Origin: Cricetomys ansorgei
Lineage: Eukaryota > Chordata > Mammalia > Rodentia > Nesomyidae
Reading direction: 5' to 3'
Assembly: GCA_026225945.1 (NCBI GenBank)
Contig: JAMJFZ010000239.1
Span: 30,642,501-30,706,500, forward strand
Length of the DNA stretch: 64,000 nt
Position numbers and translations under genes: made by a program. Shown in pieces: positions 11,548 through 22,504 of this stretch (position 1 is the first letter of the stretch; each line of letters opens with the position of its first letter). The notes beneath the pieces are model-generated. The model made no database searches. It saw only the letters and a program-made list of their open reading frames with translations, and had not been told where the DNA came from.

Positions 11548-11868
11548 CAAATTCAGAAGGAAATTTCAGTTGCCGACAAGCTTTGGGACACTTGCATGCT
11601 GAGGGGTGGGTTAACTTCTAGAGAGTAGACGTTGAGGTGATACTGTTGCCTTCTGGCTGAATCTACCTGCAAGGGTACATTCTCAAACGTCTCATCAACA
11701 GGATCCAAATGTGACCCGAACAAGGAGGACACAATTGACCAAACTGGATGGGTAAAAGCGGACAGGGCCTCAACCCTACACAAAGAACTATGGGCAACTT
11801 GAGTAAAGCTAGGAGCAGGGGAGGTGGCCCTGCCCAGGGAAGAGCACGTCCATCGGTTGTTCAGTACT
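11548..11868 (+). mobile_element. Sense L1 fragment, 5' side of a nested insertion
   Basis: GGGTTAACTTCTAGAGAGTA, CCTACACAAAGAACTATGGG and GGGAAGAGCACGTCCATCGG match the rodent L1 region near the 3' end in sense orientation. The L1 text breaks at about 11868 and resumes at about 13893, showing that the material between was inserted later. Confidence 0.75.
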
Positions 11869-12284
11869 ATCTTTAGGGCTTCTATTGCTGTGATGGAACG
11901 CCATGACCAAAGCAGCTTGGGGAGGAGAGGGTTCATATGGCTTACACTTCCACACTGTAGTCCATCATTGAAGGAAGTCGGAAGGGACAGGAACTCAGGA
12001 AGGGCAGGGAACCTGGAGGCAAGAGCTGATGCAAAAGCCATGGAGGAGTGTCGATTACTAGCTTGCTTCCCATGGCTTGCCTGCTTTCTTATAGAACCCA
12101 GGACCACCAGCCCAGGGATGGCTCCACCTACAATGGGCTGGTGCCTCCCTCATCAATCACTAATTAAGAAAATCCCCTACAGGCTTGCCTACAGCCCAGT
12201 CCTATGGAGGCATTTTCTCAATTGAGCTTCCTTCCTTTCAGATAACTCTAGCTATGTCTAGTTGATATAAGACCAGCCAGCAAA
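11869..12284 (+). mobile_element. 5' LTR-like direct repeat of a non-autonomous element
   Basis: This copy of about 415 bp aligns throughout with 13496-13898, sharing for example GCTTACACTTCCACA, ACCACCAGCCCAGGGATGG and TATGGAGGCATTTTCTCA. Same-orientation copies flanking about 1.2 kb of different sequence are the arrangement of an LTR retrotransposon. ORFs 11824-12225 (plus) and 11553-12107 (minus) are non-genic reading frames through it. Confidence 0.7.
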
Positions 12285-13495
12285 ACTGACCCCTTGCCAA
12301 CCTGCCACACAAACACGTCACTATTAAGCTGCAACCCCTTCCTTTCTTATTCATCCCCAAGTCCTCACATTAAAATCATAAATAACTTTAAAAGTCCCAC
12401 AGTTTTGTTTTGGTTTTTTTTTTTTTTTTTTACAAATTCAAACATTAAAATTTCAGTCCTTTTAAAATAGTCAATCTCTTAAAATCTAAAGTTTTTTTTT
12501 GAAATTCAAAGTCTCTCAACTGTGAGCTCCAGTAAAACCAAAAATAAATCAAATACTTTAACTTCAGGAGGGAAGAACCAGTGCAGAGTCACAATCAAAT
12601 CAAAGTAAAAGCAAATCTCAGCTGTAAATAACTAGTATCCAAAGTCTGGGATCCACTCACAATCTTCTGGACTCTTCCAAAGGGCTTGGGTCACTTCTCC
12701 TGCTCTGTCCTCTGTAACACACACGGCTTGTCTTCTCATCTACAGCTGGCTACACTCTACTGTTGCTGCTATTCTTGGTGGTCATCCCATGGTACTGGCA
12801 TCTCCAAAATGCTGGAGTCTTCTGCTGCTGGACTGCACTTTCACAAATAGCCTCTTATTGGCTCTCTTCATGGCGCCAAGCCTTAACTTCTCTGCATGGT
12901 CTCTTCAGTCCTGGGCCTTCAACTGCCAGTGAGGCTGCATTCTCCTGGTCTCTCTGTTTCAGTCATCAGCTGCTCTCCATGACCCCTTCATTCCTTTAAA
13001 AGCATACCACCTGAGTGACTCTAACACTGCCAAGTTCGGCTGCCAGCACAAGGAACAACCTTGGCCACCTCTGGAACACAGGTTCTTTGTGCTAGCTCTC
13101 AGGAAATACTTCCTAGATTTCACTTTAGTGATGTTGCTTTCTTCTTAGTGTCTGCTTAACCAGCACCAATTTTCCCAGTAAAACAAAGGTTTTACTTTAG
13201 CGGTTCTGGTCTCTTATTAATCACAGCCAATTCTTCAGCTCCAGCTGACCACACACCACAGATTCTTCATACAAATGACACGGTAGTCTTTCCTTCCCTC
13301 TGAAACTTCATAAGCCAGGCCTCCATCTTCTGCACTGCGCCCAACGTTCTTATCTTCCAAGTTCCCACAGAGCATCCAGCTGAGCTCTCAACACTCAGTG
13401 GCTTTTCTAGCCCAAAGTTCCAAAGTCCCTCCACAATCCTCCCCCCAAAACATGGTCAGGTCTGTCACAGCAATATGCCACTCGTGGTACCAACT
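12285..13495 (+). mobile_element. Internal region of the LTR-like element
   Basis: About 1.2 kb lies between the two direct repeats. It contains a T run at about 12415-12432, no ORF resembling gag, protease or polymerase, and a terminal CGTGGTACCAACT just before the second repeat. It looks non-autonomous, or too degenerate to recognise. The ORF 12763-12999 has no recognisable domain. Confidence 0.6.
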
Positions 13496-13898
13496 TGTCT
13501 TAGTTAGGGTTTCTGTTGCTATGATGAAACACCATGACCAAAAGCAAGTTAGAGAGGAAAGGGTTTATTTGGCTTACACTTCCACATTATAATCCATCAT
13601 TGAAGAAGTTGGGACAGGAACTCAGACAGGGCAGGAACATGGAGGCAGGCGCTGAATGCAGAGACCATGGAAGGGTGCTGCTTACTGGCTTGCTTCCCAT
13701 GGCTTGCTCAGCCTGCTTTCTTATAGAACCACCAGCCCAGGGATGGCCCCACCCACAATGGGACTGGGCCCTCCCCTATCAATCAGTAATTAAGAACATG
13801 CCTTACAGCTGATCTTATGGAGGCATTTTCTCACTGGGGGTCCTTCCTTTTCAGATAACTCTAGCTTGTGTCAAGTTGACATAAGACTTTCCAGCACA
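13496..13898 (+). mobile_element. 3' LTR-like direct repeat
   Basis: This copy starts TGTCTTAGTTAGGGTTTCTG and ends near TCAAGTTGACATAAGAC then CCAGCACA. That gives the TG...CA ends expected of an LTR. It is better preserved at its start than the 5' copy. Related starts or ends occur at 1-129, 27832-28217, 39211, 40165 and 62605, so the family is common in this genome. I do not assign a family name. Confidence 0.7.
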
Positions 13899-14108
13899 AA
13901 TGCCAACAGTCAACCCTGAAAACACATATACAAGTAACATTATATGGACTTTTTCAGGTTATATTTAGGAATAGCAGGCAATAACAACTAGTGAAAAAGG
14001 AGGCCATGAACATTAAAAGGAGTGGAGAATGGTTTATGGGAGGGCTTTGAGGGAGGACAGGGAAGGAGGAAATGTAATTATAATTTCAAAACACTTAAGA
14101 AAAAAAAC
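13899..14108 (+). mobile_element. Sense L1 3' end, 3' side of the nested insertion
   Basis: CAGTCAACCCTGAAAACACA, AGTAACATTATATGGACT and GGAGGAAATGTAATTATAA followed by an A-rich end match the 3' UTR end of Lx-type L1. It resumes the L1 interrupted at 11868. Confidence 0.75.
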
Positions 14109-14790
14109 TGTTGCCTTATGTGTGGCACTGTGCCTTATCTTAAAGGATCCCAGGAACTGTGTGACTCGGCTTTTCAGCTGTTAGAGCTATTTCCACACCA
14201 GTAGAACGGGGAAAATATCTACTTCCTATGATTTGGGTGAGGCTGTCCATTTCAAGGGAGAAGAAAAAAAAAGCGTTGCAGAATAGCAACCACATCACTA
14301 TAATTTACTAACTCAGACCACCATGGGAAGACCAATTAAGCGTGTAAATGGGCAAATGTATTTTAACAATTACGGATAGTTGTTCTTCATCCCCCTTTTA
14401 CGTCTTGAGTTGTTGGGGAATGAGAGGAGGGGTTGGGTACAGGAAGGAAAATGAAGTGTGTGGTGTTGACCACAGCTGGTTGGCTCTCAAGCAAGCTGGT
14501 GCGTCTGGTCTTTCTCTTACTAACGTGTGAAAGGGTGTCACTGCCTGCCCACACACAAGAAAATGGCAGCTCTGCTGAATGTGGCTTTGCCTTCACCTCG
14601 TGAGATTTAGAGCAGTGGCCCAGGGAAGGGCCAACATGCCCCGAAGAAAGGCACCTCTGTTGGGAGTTGTCTCAACTCCCTGCTGCCCCGTCTCCAGACT
14701 ATTGGCATCCGGACATTCTCCCGGTTCATGCCTTCATGCCGCGCACACTCTAATGGGGTGTTCAAGATAAAGAAACAATGAGGCAGGTTA

Positions 14791-15121
14791 AGTGTGTGTG
14801 TGTGAGTGTGTGTGTATGTGTGTGAGTGTATGTGTGTGAGTGTGCATGTGTGTATGTGTGTGCATGTGTGTGTATATGTGTGTGCATGTGTGTGTGCATA
14901 TGTGTGTGTGTGTATGTGTGAGTGTGCATATGTGTGTATGTGTGCGTGTGTGTATATGTGTGTGTCAGTGTGCATGTGTGTATGTGTATGAGTGTGTGTG
15001 CGTGTGTATGTGCATATGTGTGTGAGTGTGCATGTGTGTGTGTGCATGTGTGTGTGTACATATATGTGCGTGCGTGTGTGTGCGCGTATGTGTGTGTGTA
15101 TGTGCGTGTGTATGTGTGTGT
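14791..15121 (+). repeat. Long degenerate TG-rich tract
   Basis: About 330 bp of TGTG interspersed with CA, AG, TA and CG steps lies inside the intron. Long cysteine/valine ORFs on the plus strand and histidine/threonine ORFs on the minus strand are translations of the repeat, not genes. Alternating purine-pyrimidine sequence of this length could adopt Z-DNA. Confidence 0.97.
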
Positions 15122-15165
15122 AGGCCAATGAACATGTCATCCCACTTCAAGTGCCATCTATTTTC

Positions 15166-15392
15166 TTTTGAGACAAAGTCTCTCACTAGGACCTAGGGCT
15201 CGCCAGTTAAGCTAAGCCACACCCAAGGAGCCTGTCTGTCTGTCTGTGCCTCTCCAGTGCTGGGGTTACAGGTGCACGTAACCAACCTGGCTTCTGTTAT
15301 AGGGGTTCTGCACACTGAACCCAGGTCCTCACGCTTTGGTAGCAAATAATTTAATCAACTTAGCTGTGTCTCTAGTCTCCACTTTAAAAAAT
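15166..15392 (-). repeat. B3-type SINE
   Basis: TTTTGAGACAAAGTCTCTCA, AGTGCTGGGGTTACAGGTGC and GAACCCAGGTCCTCACGC appear in the same order as in the copy at 8046-8262. A short (TGTC)n is embedded at about 15232-15246. Confidence 0.75.
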
Positions 15393-16087
15393 AATTTTAA
15401 ATTGATTTAAAAAAAAAAACAATTGTTATAAACGTTCCTGAAGAATATTTTAAAAAATAAATACAAACCCTGAGACTGTAGAGCCAGAGACAACTGTCTT
15501 GCCATGGACACTGCTGGTTACCCAGTGTCGGTACTGTGAGTGGACTCCTTGGAGGTTATTCTAAAGAGCACAGCCTGAAGGCAGAAGTTGCTCCTGACCA
15601 GAAAGTTCCAGCAATGGTTATAAATACCGTCTCAGCATGCTCTCTCCATGCAGTGTAGATCTCTGATAAACTTCTGCTCAGACAAGAATCAGCTTATTTC
15701 TTTTATTCAAGCTCATGCTTTCTGTACTTTAATTGTACTACCTAATTGGAGGAAACAAATCTTGCTGGTTTTCTACCAATGGGAGTTCTGCTCTACACCA
15801 AACAACCATGTTTTTCAAATAAGAAATGTGAGAAATGTTGGAGAAGTCTAGTTTTTTGTTTTTTTTTCTTTTATAGATGTCAGTACAGTGTAAATACTGG
15901 CGGGTGTTATCTTAAAAGCATTTTTCCAGTACTAACCTTTTCCTTGGACACTGAGATGTGCTCACACCTTATAAATATCTTTAAAAGGAGGAAGATTGAT
16001 CTCCTTTAGCAAAATGATAGTCACCTAGACTGCAAGCCTTTACAACTTAGTTATCACCTTCCTTTCCTTTCTGTTCCTCATTTCCAG

Positions 16088-16731
16088 GACCTGATTATAT
16101 CAAACAGAGATTTCAGGAGGGGGTAGATGTCAAAGAAAATCCAGAAGAAAAGGTACCAGAAAAGCCACCGTCGCCAAAGGAGTCCCCGCATTTTTACCGC
16201 AAAGGCACGACACCCCCCAGGTCTCCTGAGGCCAGTCCCAAACAGAGCCACTCCCCCCAGCCATCCTCCCCAAAGCCCATGAAGAAACAGAACCCCAGCT
16301 CAGGGGCAAGACTCAGTCAAGATAAAAGGAGCATGACTGAGGAACAGGTGACAGCCATTGTCAATAAGCCCTTGACGTCAAAGGCTCCTTCGAAGGAACA
16401 CGGAGCAACCGTGTCCAAGTACTCTGGCCGCCACCACGTGCCCAACCCCGGCAATGGGGAGCTGCACTCTCAGTATCACGGCTACTACGTGAAACTGAAC
16501 ACGCCCCAGCATCCTCCAGAGGACGGCGAGGATGACAGTGGAGCTAGCCAGTCTTCCTCAGCGTTGGTACACAGGTCATCACCTAACAAGTGGAGTCCCC
16601 CTAAATCTGTGACAAAACCAGTTGCCAAAGAAAGCAAAGCTGAGCCAAAGGCAAAGAAGTCTGAACTTGCTATACCAAAGAATCCAGCAAGCAACGATTC
16701 CTGCCCTTCTTTGGAAAAAGAAGCCAATTCA
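16088..16731 (+). CDS. Jph1: Junctophilin-1, long coding exon of the divergent region
   Basis: This 644-bp exon starts after TTTCCAG and ends at a GTAAGT donor. It encodes 214 full codons plus the split glycine shared with the preceding exon. The product opens with GPDYIKQRFQEG and closes with SCPSLEKEANS, both recognisable from junctophilin-1. In order it holds an acidic/lysine stretch, a proline-directed SP/TP cluster (about 16159-16280, including TTPPRSPEASP), a polar segment with SKYSGRHHVPNPGNGELHSQ and HGYYVKLN, a serine-rich stretch, and a lysine-rich stretch (KESKAEPKAKKSE, about 16627-16668). This is the low-complexity region that spans the triad junction gap and varies most between junctophilin paralogues. 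Codon phase matches both neighbouring exons. The ATG at 16279 is internal, not a start. The frame stays open past the donor for 71 codons, which matters only if the intron is retained. Confidence 0.96.
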
Positions 16732-19654
16732 GTAAGTCTTACAAGAGCATTTGCCTTGGGTTGGGTTCATTCAGGGCGCAGTATGGAGTGGGTGGGGTGG
16801 CTTTACATCTTGACCGCAGCTAGGCTGATAAAGGTCCTCGGTCTACTGGGCTGTTTAGAGCAGAGCATGTTTGTAGCTCATGGTAACAAAGGTTCCCTGG
16901 GTAGGAATCCCGAGTCTACGCAGGCACCCACTGTAGACCATTAGACAGGGCAAAAGCCTGGCCAGCCCAGGGTGGCCCCGTGTGTTAGCAACCATTTGTC
17001 AGTGCGTCTTGGTGAACTTAATTATCTACCCAATGGCTCCTAGAAGGGAAAGTTGGCCCCTGCCCACAGCCAGCCCCTCTCTGCTCAGCCTTCCTTTGGC
17101 CCTTCGCACAAAGGAGCATCACTTGCCCCCATGGTAAATCTTCATAAATATGCACTTTGTGTTTTACTTAATGAGCCAGGTTCTACAGAGAGATTATTTC
17201 TCTTCCCAAGAGAGAAACTTTTTACAACAACGTAATTACTTTGTACCTCAACTCCACATGTAGACGTTCTCAGACTCAGCTTTTTGGTAGATGCTAGCCA
17301 CTGGTGATGAGTCTTGAACAGGTAAGATTTCTTTGGGGCAGTAAGCTTTGTGCTACTGATAAATGTCTACCTCGTGTTCCTTGACGTGAGATTGATTTGG
17401 TAAGTACTATATGGAACTGGGATTTTACCAAGTTCTGTAGAATTTATAGGATCTTAATTGTTTAGGATCTTTTTTAAGTGACTGATTTTAAGTAAATGGA
17501 TACATCGGCTTGGTCATCTATGCGTCTGAGCAGTCAGGTTCACTGTGAAATGCAGCTCGGGGAGTAAGATACAACCACCGGATGGGCACTAGGAATTCCA
17601 GAAACATGTATGTAAAAGTTGGAACTGTAGTCCCCGTCAAGAAGATTACAGACTAGCTTTCAGTTTCTCATCTTTGTTTCATTTACTCATAAGGTTAAGC
17701 AATTCATCTTCTGAATTTACTTATGCTAAGTTTTTGCTAATATCTATATAATATTGGTTATGTTTTTCAGTCTCCACTCTTTCATTAGCTAAATATAAGT
17801 TAATCAGATCCACCTAGACCAATAACTTCCTGAGAGTCAACTTCTGTGGAGGTAAATGGCTTTTAAGACAGACTAATATAAGACGCTGGGGTATTTAGTA
17901 AGCATTGGTTTTAAAAATGTTCGAACACTGATACTCCTCATTGTCTGTTCTTCTACCACTTCTGAGTCATCGCATGAAACAATCACTTCTCATTAGATAT
18001 GCAGTATGAATATTTATGATGAATGTACTTATAGTATCCATTTGCCTGATTAACAAGGGGCAGGTTTAAACCGTACCATTCCATCCAGGTTACGTCTTTG
18101 CCTACCCAGTAGGGCAAATAATTTCCCAAATGCCACAGTAGAAGCATGTGTCCAGTATCCCCCTCATCAGTCTGTGATAGGGAAAACAACATGGCTATTA
18201 ACCTATAATAGCGATTACCTATAATTTCTCTATAGCAGTACTGTGAGTGTGTTTGTAAACGCACTATGACTGTGTTCAGAAAAAGCATAGGTTTTTCTAA
18301 TGTGTAGAATCTTCTGGTTCTTGAAGTAAGCCAAAGAACTTCTATCTCGGTTCCCTGATCAAAACCGAAGCTGCATATATGTATGAGGAATGGCCTCAGC
18401 AGCCCTGCATCCCCCTTGCATTTCCAGCTGCCCCTGTGAACCTGGGAGATTCCGACCGGGGAAGTTGGGGCTGACTTGGCCCTCTGTGTGAAAATGCTGC
18501 TTTCCTAATAAGCAGCAGGAAGCTGCCTTTCATTCCTACCACCGGCCCTCTTCCCTGGAGTTAGGAGTGTCGGGCCAATATTACCGTAGTCGGTGAATGA
18601 CCATTGAAACAATGGGGTGCTACCTACTGCTCTGATAAACCAAGAGCACTGTGCACGTTTAAAGTTTATAATGAACAACTTAAAATTCATAGAAATAATC
18701 CACACGGAAGCAGGCATGTGGGAGATGCCTGTAGTACATCAGCCAGTACTCTTGGTGAGCAGCTGGGGAAATGGTTGTGTTCTTAACGCGGTACTAAGTA
18801 GAGTAAATGCTCAAAGGGCATCGTTGTTACCATTCTAACGGCATACCGGTTGAAGTATAGTTCACAAACGGCCCAGCAGATCCCATTCCTTTGTGTTCCC
18901 CCTGGATATGGATCTAGAAAATCTTCCGGGACACAGACTAACATTTAGAGGGTATTCCTGCAGGGATCGTAGCCCTCCAGGAGAAATGTGTGGCCTCTAC
19001 AGGGTCAATGTGAGCCAGGGAATCTCCTCAGATTTTGACATCCTCGTCTGTTTGGTTTTCCTAATGCCTGAAGGCTTCTTCTGACCTGTACGTAGTGTCT
19101 GCCCCGCTGCTCCTACTCCACACCTGCCCCAGTCAGTCTGGGGAAACAGGACTAAGCCGCTCTTCGTTTTGCTATTTTAAACCACCGCTGGCCACCACAG
19201 TTGTATTTATGGGGCTTTACCCTAAAGCCTTTCGCCCCATCACCTGCCTAAGGTGTCCGAAGAAAGCTGAGGTCACAGCTTGGTACCTGCCCCTTAAAAG
19301 TAAGATTTTCATTTTTCACCGGGCTGCTGTTCGAGCCTCCCATGGCTGGTCTGTGCTCATCTTCCCTGAGTCATCTTTAAAAATAGCTTCATAAGTGGAG
19401 CTACGCTGGTAGGCTAAATATGCTTGTGTGTTAGAGTCTATATGGGATAAATATATGTGTGTGTTCAGTAGGAAATACATATGTATGTGTTTCTCATTCT
19501 GAATAAAGCATCCACTCATTATTCATTGATGGTTATGGGCACAATGAGATACGGGCCAAACCTTTGAAGAAAGGTAGTAAGCTGCTAAATTCAAAAGAGT
19601 TCATGTAAAATCACAGCACCCTGTCAGGGTTTATGACATAGGAGTTAAATTAGT

Positions 19655-19741
19655 TTTTTTTTTTTTCTTTTGCTGGGATTGAGCCCGAGGCCTTGTGCAT
19701 GCTGGGTAGGGATTCTGCCACTGCGCTACACACCCATCCCT
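19655..19741 (-). repeat. ID-type (tRNA-Ala-derived) SINE fragment
   Basis: TTGCTGGGATTGAGCCCGAG followed by CCTTGTGCATGCTGGGTAGG and CCACTGCGCTACACACCCA is the reverse complement of the tRNA-Ala-like ID head. Divergence and the T run next to it mark it as a SINE, not a tRNA gene. Confidence 0.7.
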
Positions 19742-21654
19742 GTATTCTGTTTTTGATGTTCCTTCAAAGGCACTCTGTGCTTCTGCTTGTCCTTGGTCCT
19801 CTTCAGACCCTGAACTATTCTAGTCCATTCTGTTCTAACTAGAACTCCATAGAGTTCTGTTCTAATCTAATATACTCTTCTCCCTCCTTGGTGCACCCAT
19901 TATCTTTGAGAGGAATTAAATGTACTAGCCCAGAAGAACCGAAGCGATCCCAAATTGTCTGCGTACTTAGGAACAAAGTCTGATCAGATCACACCGTAGC
20001 TGTTGCGTTTCCTTATTCTTTATGCTCATGGGCGATGTTGAAGGATTACCTCTGGTATTTTGAGCCCTAAGAGTCGCTGTGTCTTAAGTTGGCCCTGGTT
20101 GAGAAGTTGCGGAGATTAGAACTCGCCATTTATTGCAGCCAGCCACAAACCTTCGTGCCTGGCTCACCTGTTAACTGAGTAGTGGGAGGTTAGTTAAGCT
20201 TTTCTGTTTCTCTCAGAATTACAGGGTACAGATGAATATGAGGCCCTGGAGAACTACATTAGAAATTGTTTTTAAACTAAGGCCTGAGCTTTAGCAGGCA
20301 TAGAAAAGAGAGCCTAGTGCACCCAAGTGGGCAGCCTCACATTTAACTCTGGCTCTCAAGAACCTTGATTCGTAAAGAGTTTGTAAATATCCTAAGCACT
20401 TATCCTCTAGAATGAACTAATAATCTCGGGTGATAATCTGCTTAAAGATGCTTAGTCTGCTGCCTGGCATTTAAACCCTTTTTCCTTCTGTCTACTTGGT
20501 GCTTAAGAAATGAGGAAATGCTTCTTTCTCATAGTCCATCCCCCAGAAGGCCCTGTTTTCAGTCCCCATGCCCACCTTACTAACAACTCCTGTGTCCTTC
20601 AGTGCAGGAATTTTACCTGTTTTGTTCACCATCCAGGCCACCAGCACCCAGAGAAGTGCTGGCAGGCAATGGTTTTCCTTAAACCATTAAAAATGGCTGC
20701 ACAGAGGAACTGGACACTCCAGGAGTCAGGCACTGGGTACACAGTGAGGAAGGAGTCAAAGCCCTTGATGCTGTAGAGCCGAGTCCAGGTGGGAAGGTGG
20801 CAGCGCCCCAGCCGATGGCAATAAAGTGTGACAAATGTTAGGACAGAGAAAGAACAGGGCACCCTGGCCTCCACCAGAGAGCGGTAGCCCACGAACACTG
20901 GGTAGGGATGTTCTCAGTCGGTGATAGATGATGTAAGCCCCAGCCTAGAAGATGAGCACTTGACCAGTCTTCTGTCACCAGAGAAGGCGCGTTTGATGCC
21001 CCTGTAACCACCTTGTTTCAACACAAACCTACTTGGTACTCGAGTTGTTATGCTTCAGATATTCCTAAAATATAAACTACTCGAGACCAGACCACCAACA
21101 AACACCAGTTGCTGAGTGCCATTGAACCGAACTGCCTTCTTGCTCCTCATGGATAACTCTGCTGACCATTGTTTGCAGAGACAGTCCCCCACTCACCCAG
21201 CAAGCACATACATACATGCGAGCAAAATACTCATACACATAAAAATAATTTTTTTCAAAACCTAATTAGTTTATTACAATATAGGGACAGTTTAGAGCAC
21301 TATAATTTAAGGCCTGTGTTCTATTAAAAAATTGTACTTTGAATAAAGGTGGATTCTTCAGCCACCACTAGACCTGAATAAGGTTAGTCATATCAGTTTT
21401 ATTTAAGCAAATAAAACCTTGGTAACCTTGGTATATCTGGTACTTAGTCTAGTGATATTTATCAAAATAGGATTCTACTGTTAGTTAAATATATTCGATT
21501 TTACGGTGGTTTGGTTGTGAGTCAAGAAAGAGAGTGAGACCTGGAAAAATAACTTCTGAAAGTATTCAACTTCCCATTTGTAGTTTTAGAGGAGGGGGTA
21601 GGACTCAGAAAGAGGCCCAGAAAAAAAAAATCAAGAGTTAAGAAAACCTCGTAG

Positions 21655-21866
21655 AGCGTTGAGCCTGTAACTCATTTGGTAGAGTGTTTCCCTAGCATGC
21701 ACAAGCTCTGGGTTTGTCCCCACCACCACGTAAACCAGGCATGGTGGTATACACCTACGTCCCAGCACAGCAGGAACTAGAAACCAGAGGATTGTAAAGT
21801 CAAGGTCATCCTCGGCTACATAATAGTTCGAGACTAGTCTAGGCTACATGAGACCTGAAAAACAAA
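21655..21866 (+). repeat. B4-type SINE (ID head fused to B1 body)
   Basis: An ID-like head (TTTGGTAGAGTGTTTCCCTA, GCATGCACAAGCTCTGGGTT) is followed by a B1-like body (CCAGGCATGGTGGTATACAC, GGCTACATAATAGTTCGAG). This is the known B4 organisation. Confidence 0.75.
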
Positions 21867-22034
21867 ACACCTCTCTGAGTGTTTTCCTGAATTTTTCCTT
21901 GGAGGAATACAGTCTTCCAATTTTACTCTTATTTTCTATCTGCCTTGATGTGGGACCGCCCTTCTCTTCTGAATCTGTCACACCCTAAGGACAGCTATAC
22001 ACCTGAGGTCACCCATTGTGTGAGAGATTAAATT

Positions 22035-22168
22035 ATTACCCAAAAAAAAAAAAAAATCTGAGATGTCGTCTCATTATGTAGCTAGGCTGACTTCGAACTC
22101 AGACATCTGCCTGCCTCTGCCTCCAGAGTGCTAAGATGAAAGTCATGTGCCAATCCACCCAGCCCGAA
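22035..22168 (-). repeat. B1 SINE
   Basis: GAGATGTCGTCTCATTATGT, GACTTCGAACTCAGACATCT and GTGCTAAGATGAAAGTCATG are antisense B1 landmarks. It lies about 240 bp upstream of the membrane-anchor exon. Confidence 0.8.
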
Positions 22169-22408
22169 AACATTATTTTAATTCAAATCTAGATTAATTT
22201 TAAGTGGAAGTTGGGACAGTGACTCCATCTAAAGGTACCATTACTGTTTTTAGTTCATACATTTCGGAAGGGCTGTTATCTTTAATGATTTGGTTTCTGC
22301 AGCCGTGTTTGTACGCTTATATATTTTGGTAATCGGTTCTGGTGACGGGTTTGGGTAAAGCAGCCATACTGATGTGGAAACATTGTGCTTGTTTTGTTTC
22401 TCCTCCAG

Positions 22409-22489
22409 GGCCCTAATTCGGTCATGATTGTCCTGGTCATGCTGTTGAATATTGGGTTGGCCATTCTTTTTGTTCACTTTCTGACTTGA
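22409..22489 (+). CDS. Jph1: Junctophilin-1, C-terminal exon: membrane anchor and stop
   Basis: The acceptor TCCTCCAG is followed by 26 codons and TGA at 22487-22489. The encoded end is GPNSVMIVLVMLLNIGLAIL then FVHFLT, a single hydrophobic helix with almost no residues after it. This is the tail anchor conserved in junctophilins that inserts into the endoplasmic or sarcoplasmic reticulum membrane, leaving the N-terminal MORN repeats to bind the plasma membrane. The exon starts in phase 0, matching the TCA codon that ends the previous exon. It continues as UTR to 22504, where AAG is followed by a GTAAGC donor. The gene therefore has an intron in its 3' UTR. Confidence 0.96.
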   Translation, partial: GPNSVMIVLVMLLNIGLAILFVHFLT

Positions 22490-22504
22490 TTGGACTTAGG
22501 AAAG
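22490..22504 (+). other. Jph1: Jph1 3' UTR part of the stop-codon exon
   Basis: Fifteen bases lie between the TGA stop and a consensus splice donor (AAG followed by GTAAGC). The exon junction would sit closer to the stop than the roughly 50-55 nt normally needed to trigger nonsense-mediated decay, so a 3' UTR intron here should be tolerated. The donor is seen in the sequence; its use is inferred. Confidence 0.75.

Larger units (their letters stand above)
3490..16087 (+). other. Jph1: Jph1 intron (12.6 kb)
   Basis: The intron runs from a GTAAG donor to a TTTCCAG acceptor preceded by the pyrimidine-rich CACCTTCCTTTCCTTTCTG. Repeats inside it are listed separately. Stretches with no feature I can support are about 5660-7900, 8265-8700, 9245-11430, 14110-14785 and 15395-16080. 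Confidence 0.9.
16732..22408 (+). other. Jph1: Jph1 intron (5.7 kb)
   Basis: The intron lies between a GTAAGT donor and a pyrimidine-rich TTCTCCTCCAG acceptor. Repeats are few. About 16950-19650 and 19745-21640 hold no feature I can support. The frame from the upstream exon stays open to a TAG at 16942-16944. Confidence 0.92.

Noticed and set aside
11553..12107. Minus-strand ORF of 184 codons
   Set aside because: It runs through the L1 fragment and the LTR-like repeat; related repeats elsewhere show the frame is not maintained.
14607..15140. Long minus-strand ORF of 177 codons and several plus-strand ORFs
   Set aside because: They are translations of the TG-rich tract (histidine/threonine or cysteine/valine repeats), not genes.
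16279..16281. ATG at the start of the longest plus-strand ORF as a translation start
   Set aside because: It lies 63 codons inside the exon, in frame with upstream junctophilin-1 sequence and a valid acceptor.
16485..16727. Minus-strand 80-codon ORF opposite the long Jph1 exon
   Set aside because: It is the antisense shadow of a confidently coding exon and shows no family resemblance of its own.
19655..19741. Possible tRNA-Ala gene
   Set aside because: It is a diverged ID SINE; the tRNA-like stems are not maintained.
19841..19858. Inverted repeat AGAACTC-CATA-GAGTTCT, considered as a steroid-receptor site
   Set aside because: The half-sites and spacing do not fit the consensus AGAACAnnnTGTTCT; a 7-bp hairpin is expected by chance in a window this size.
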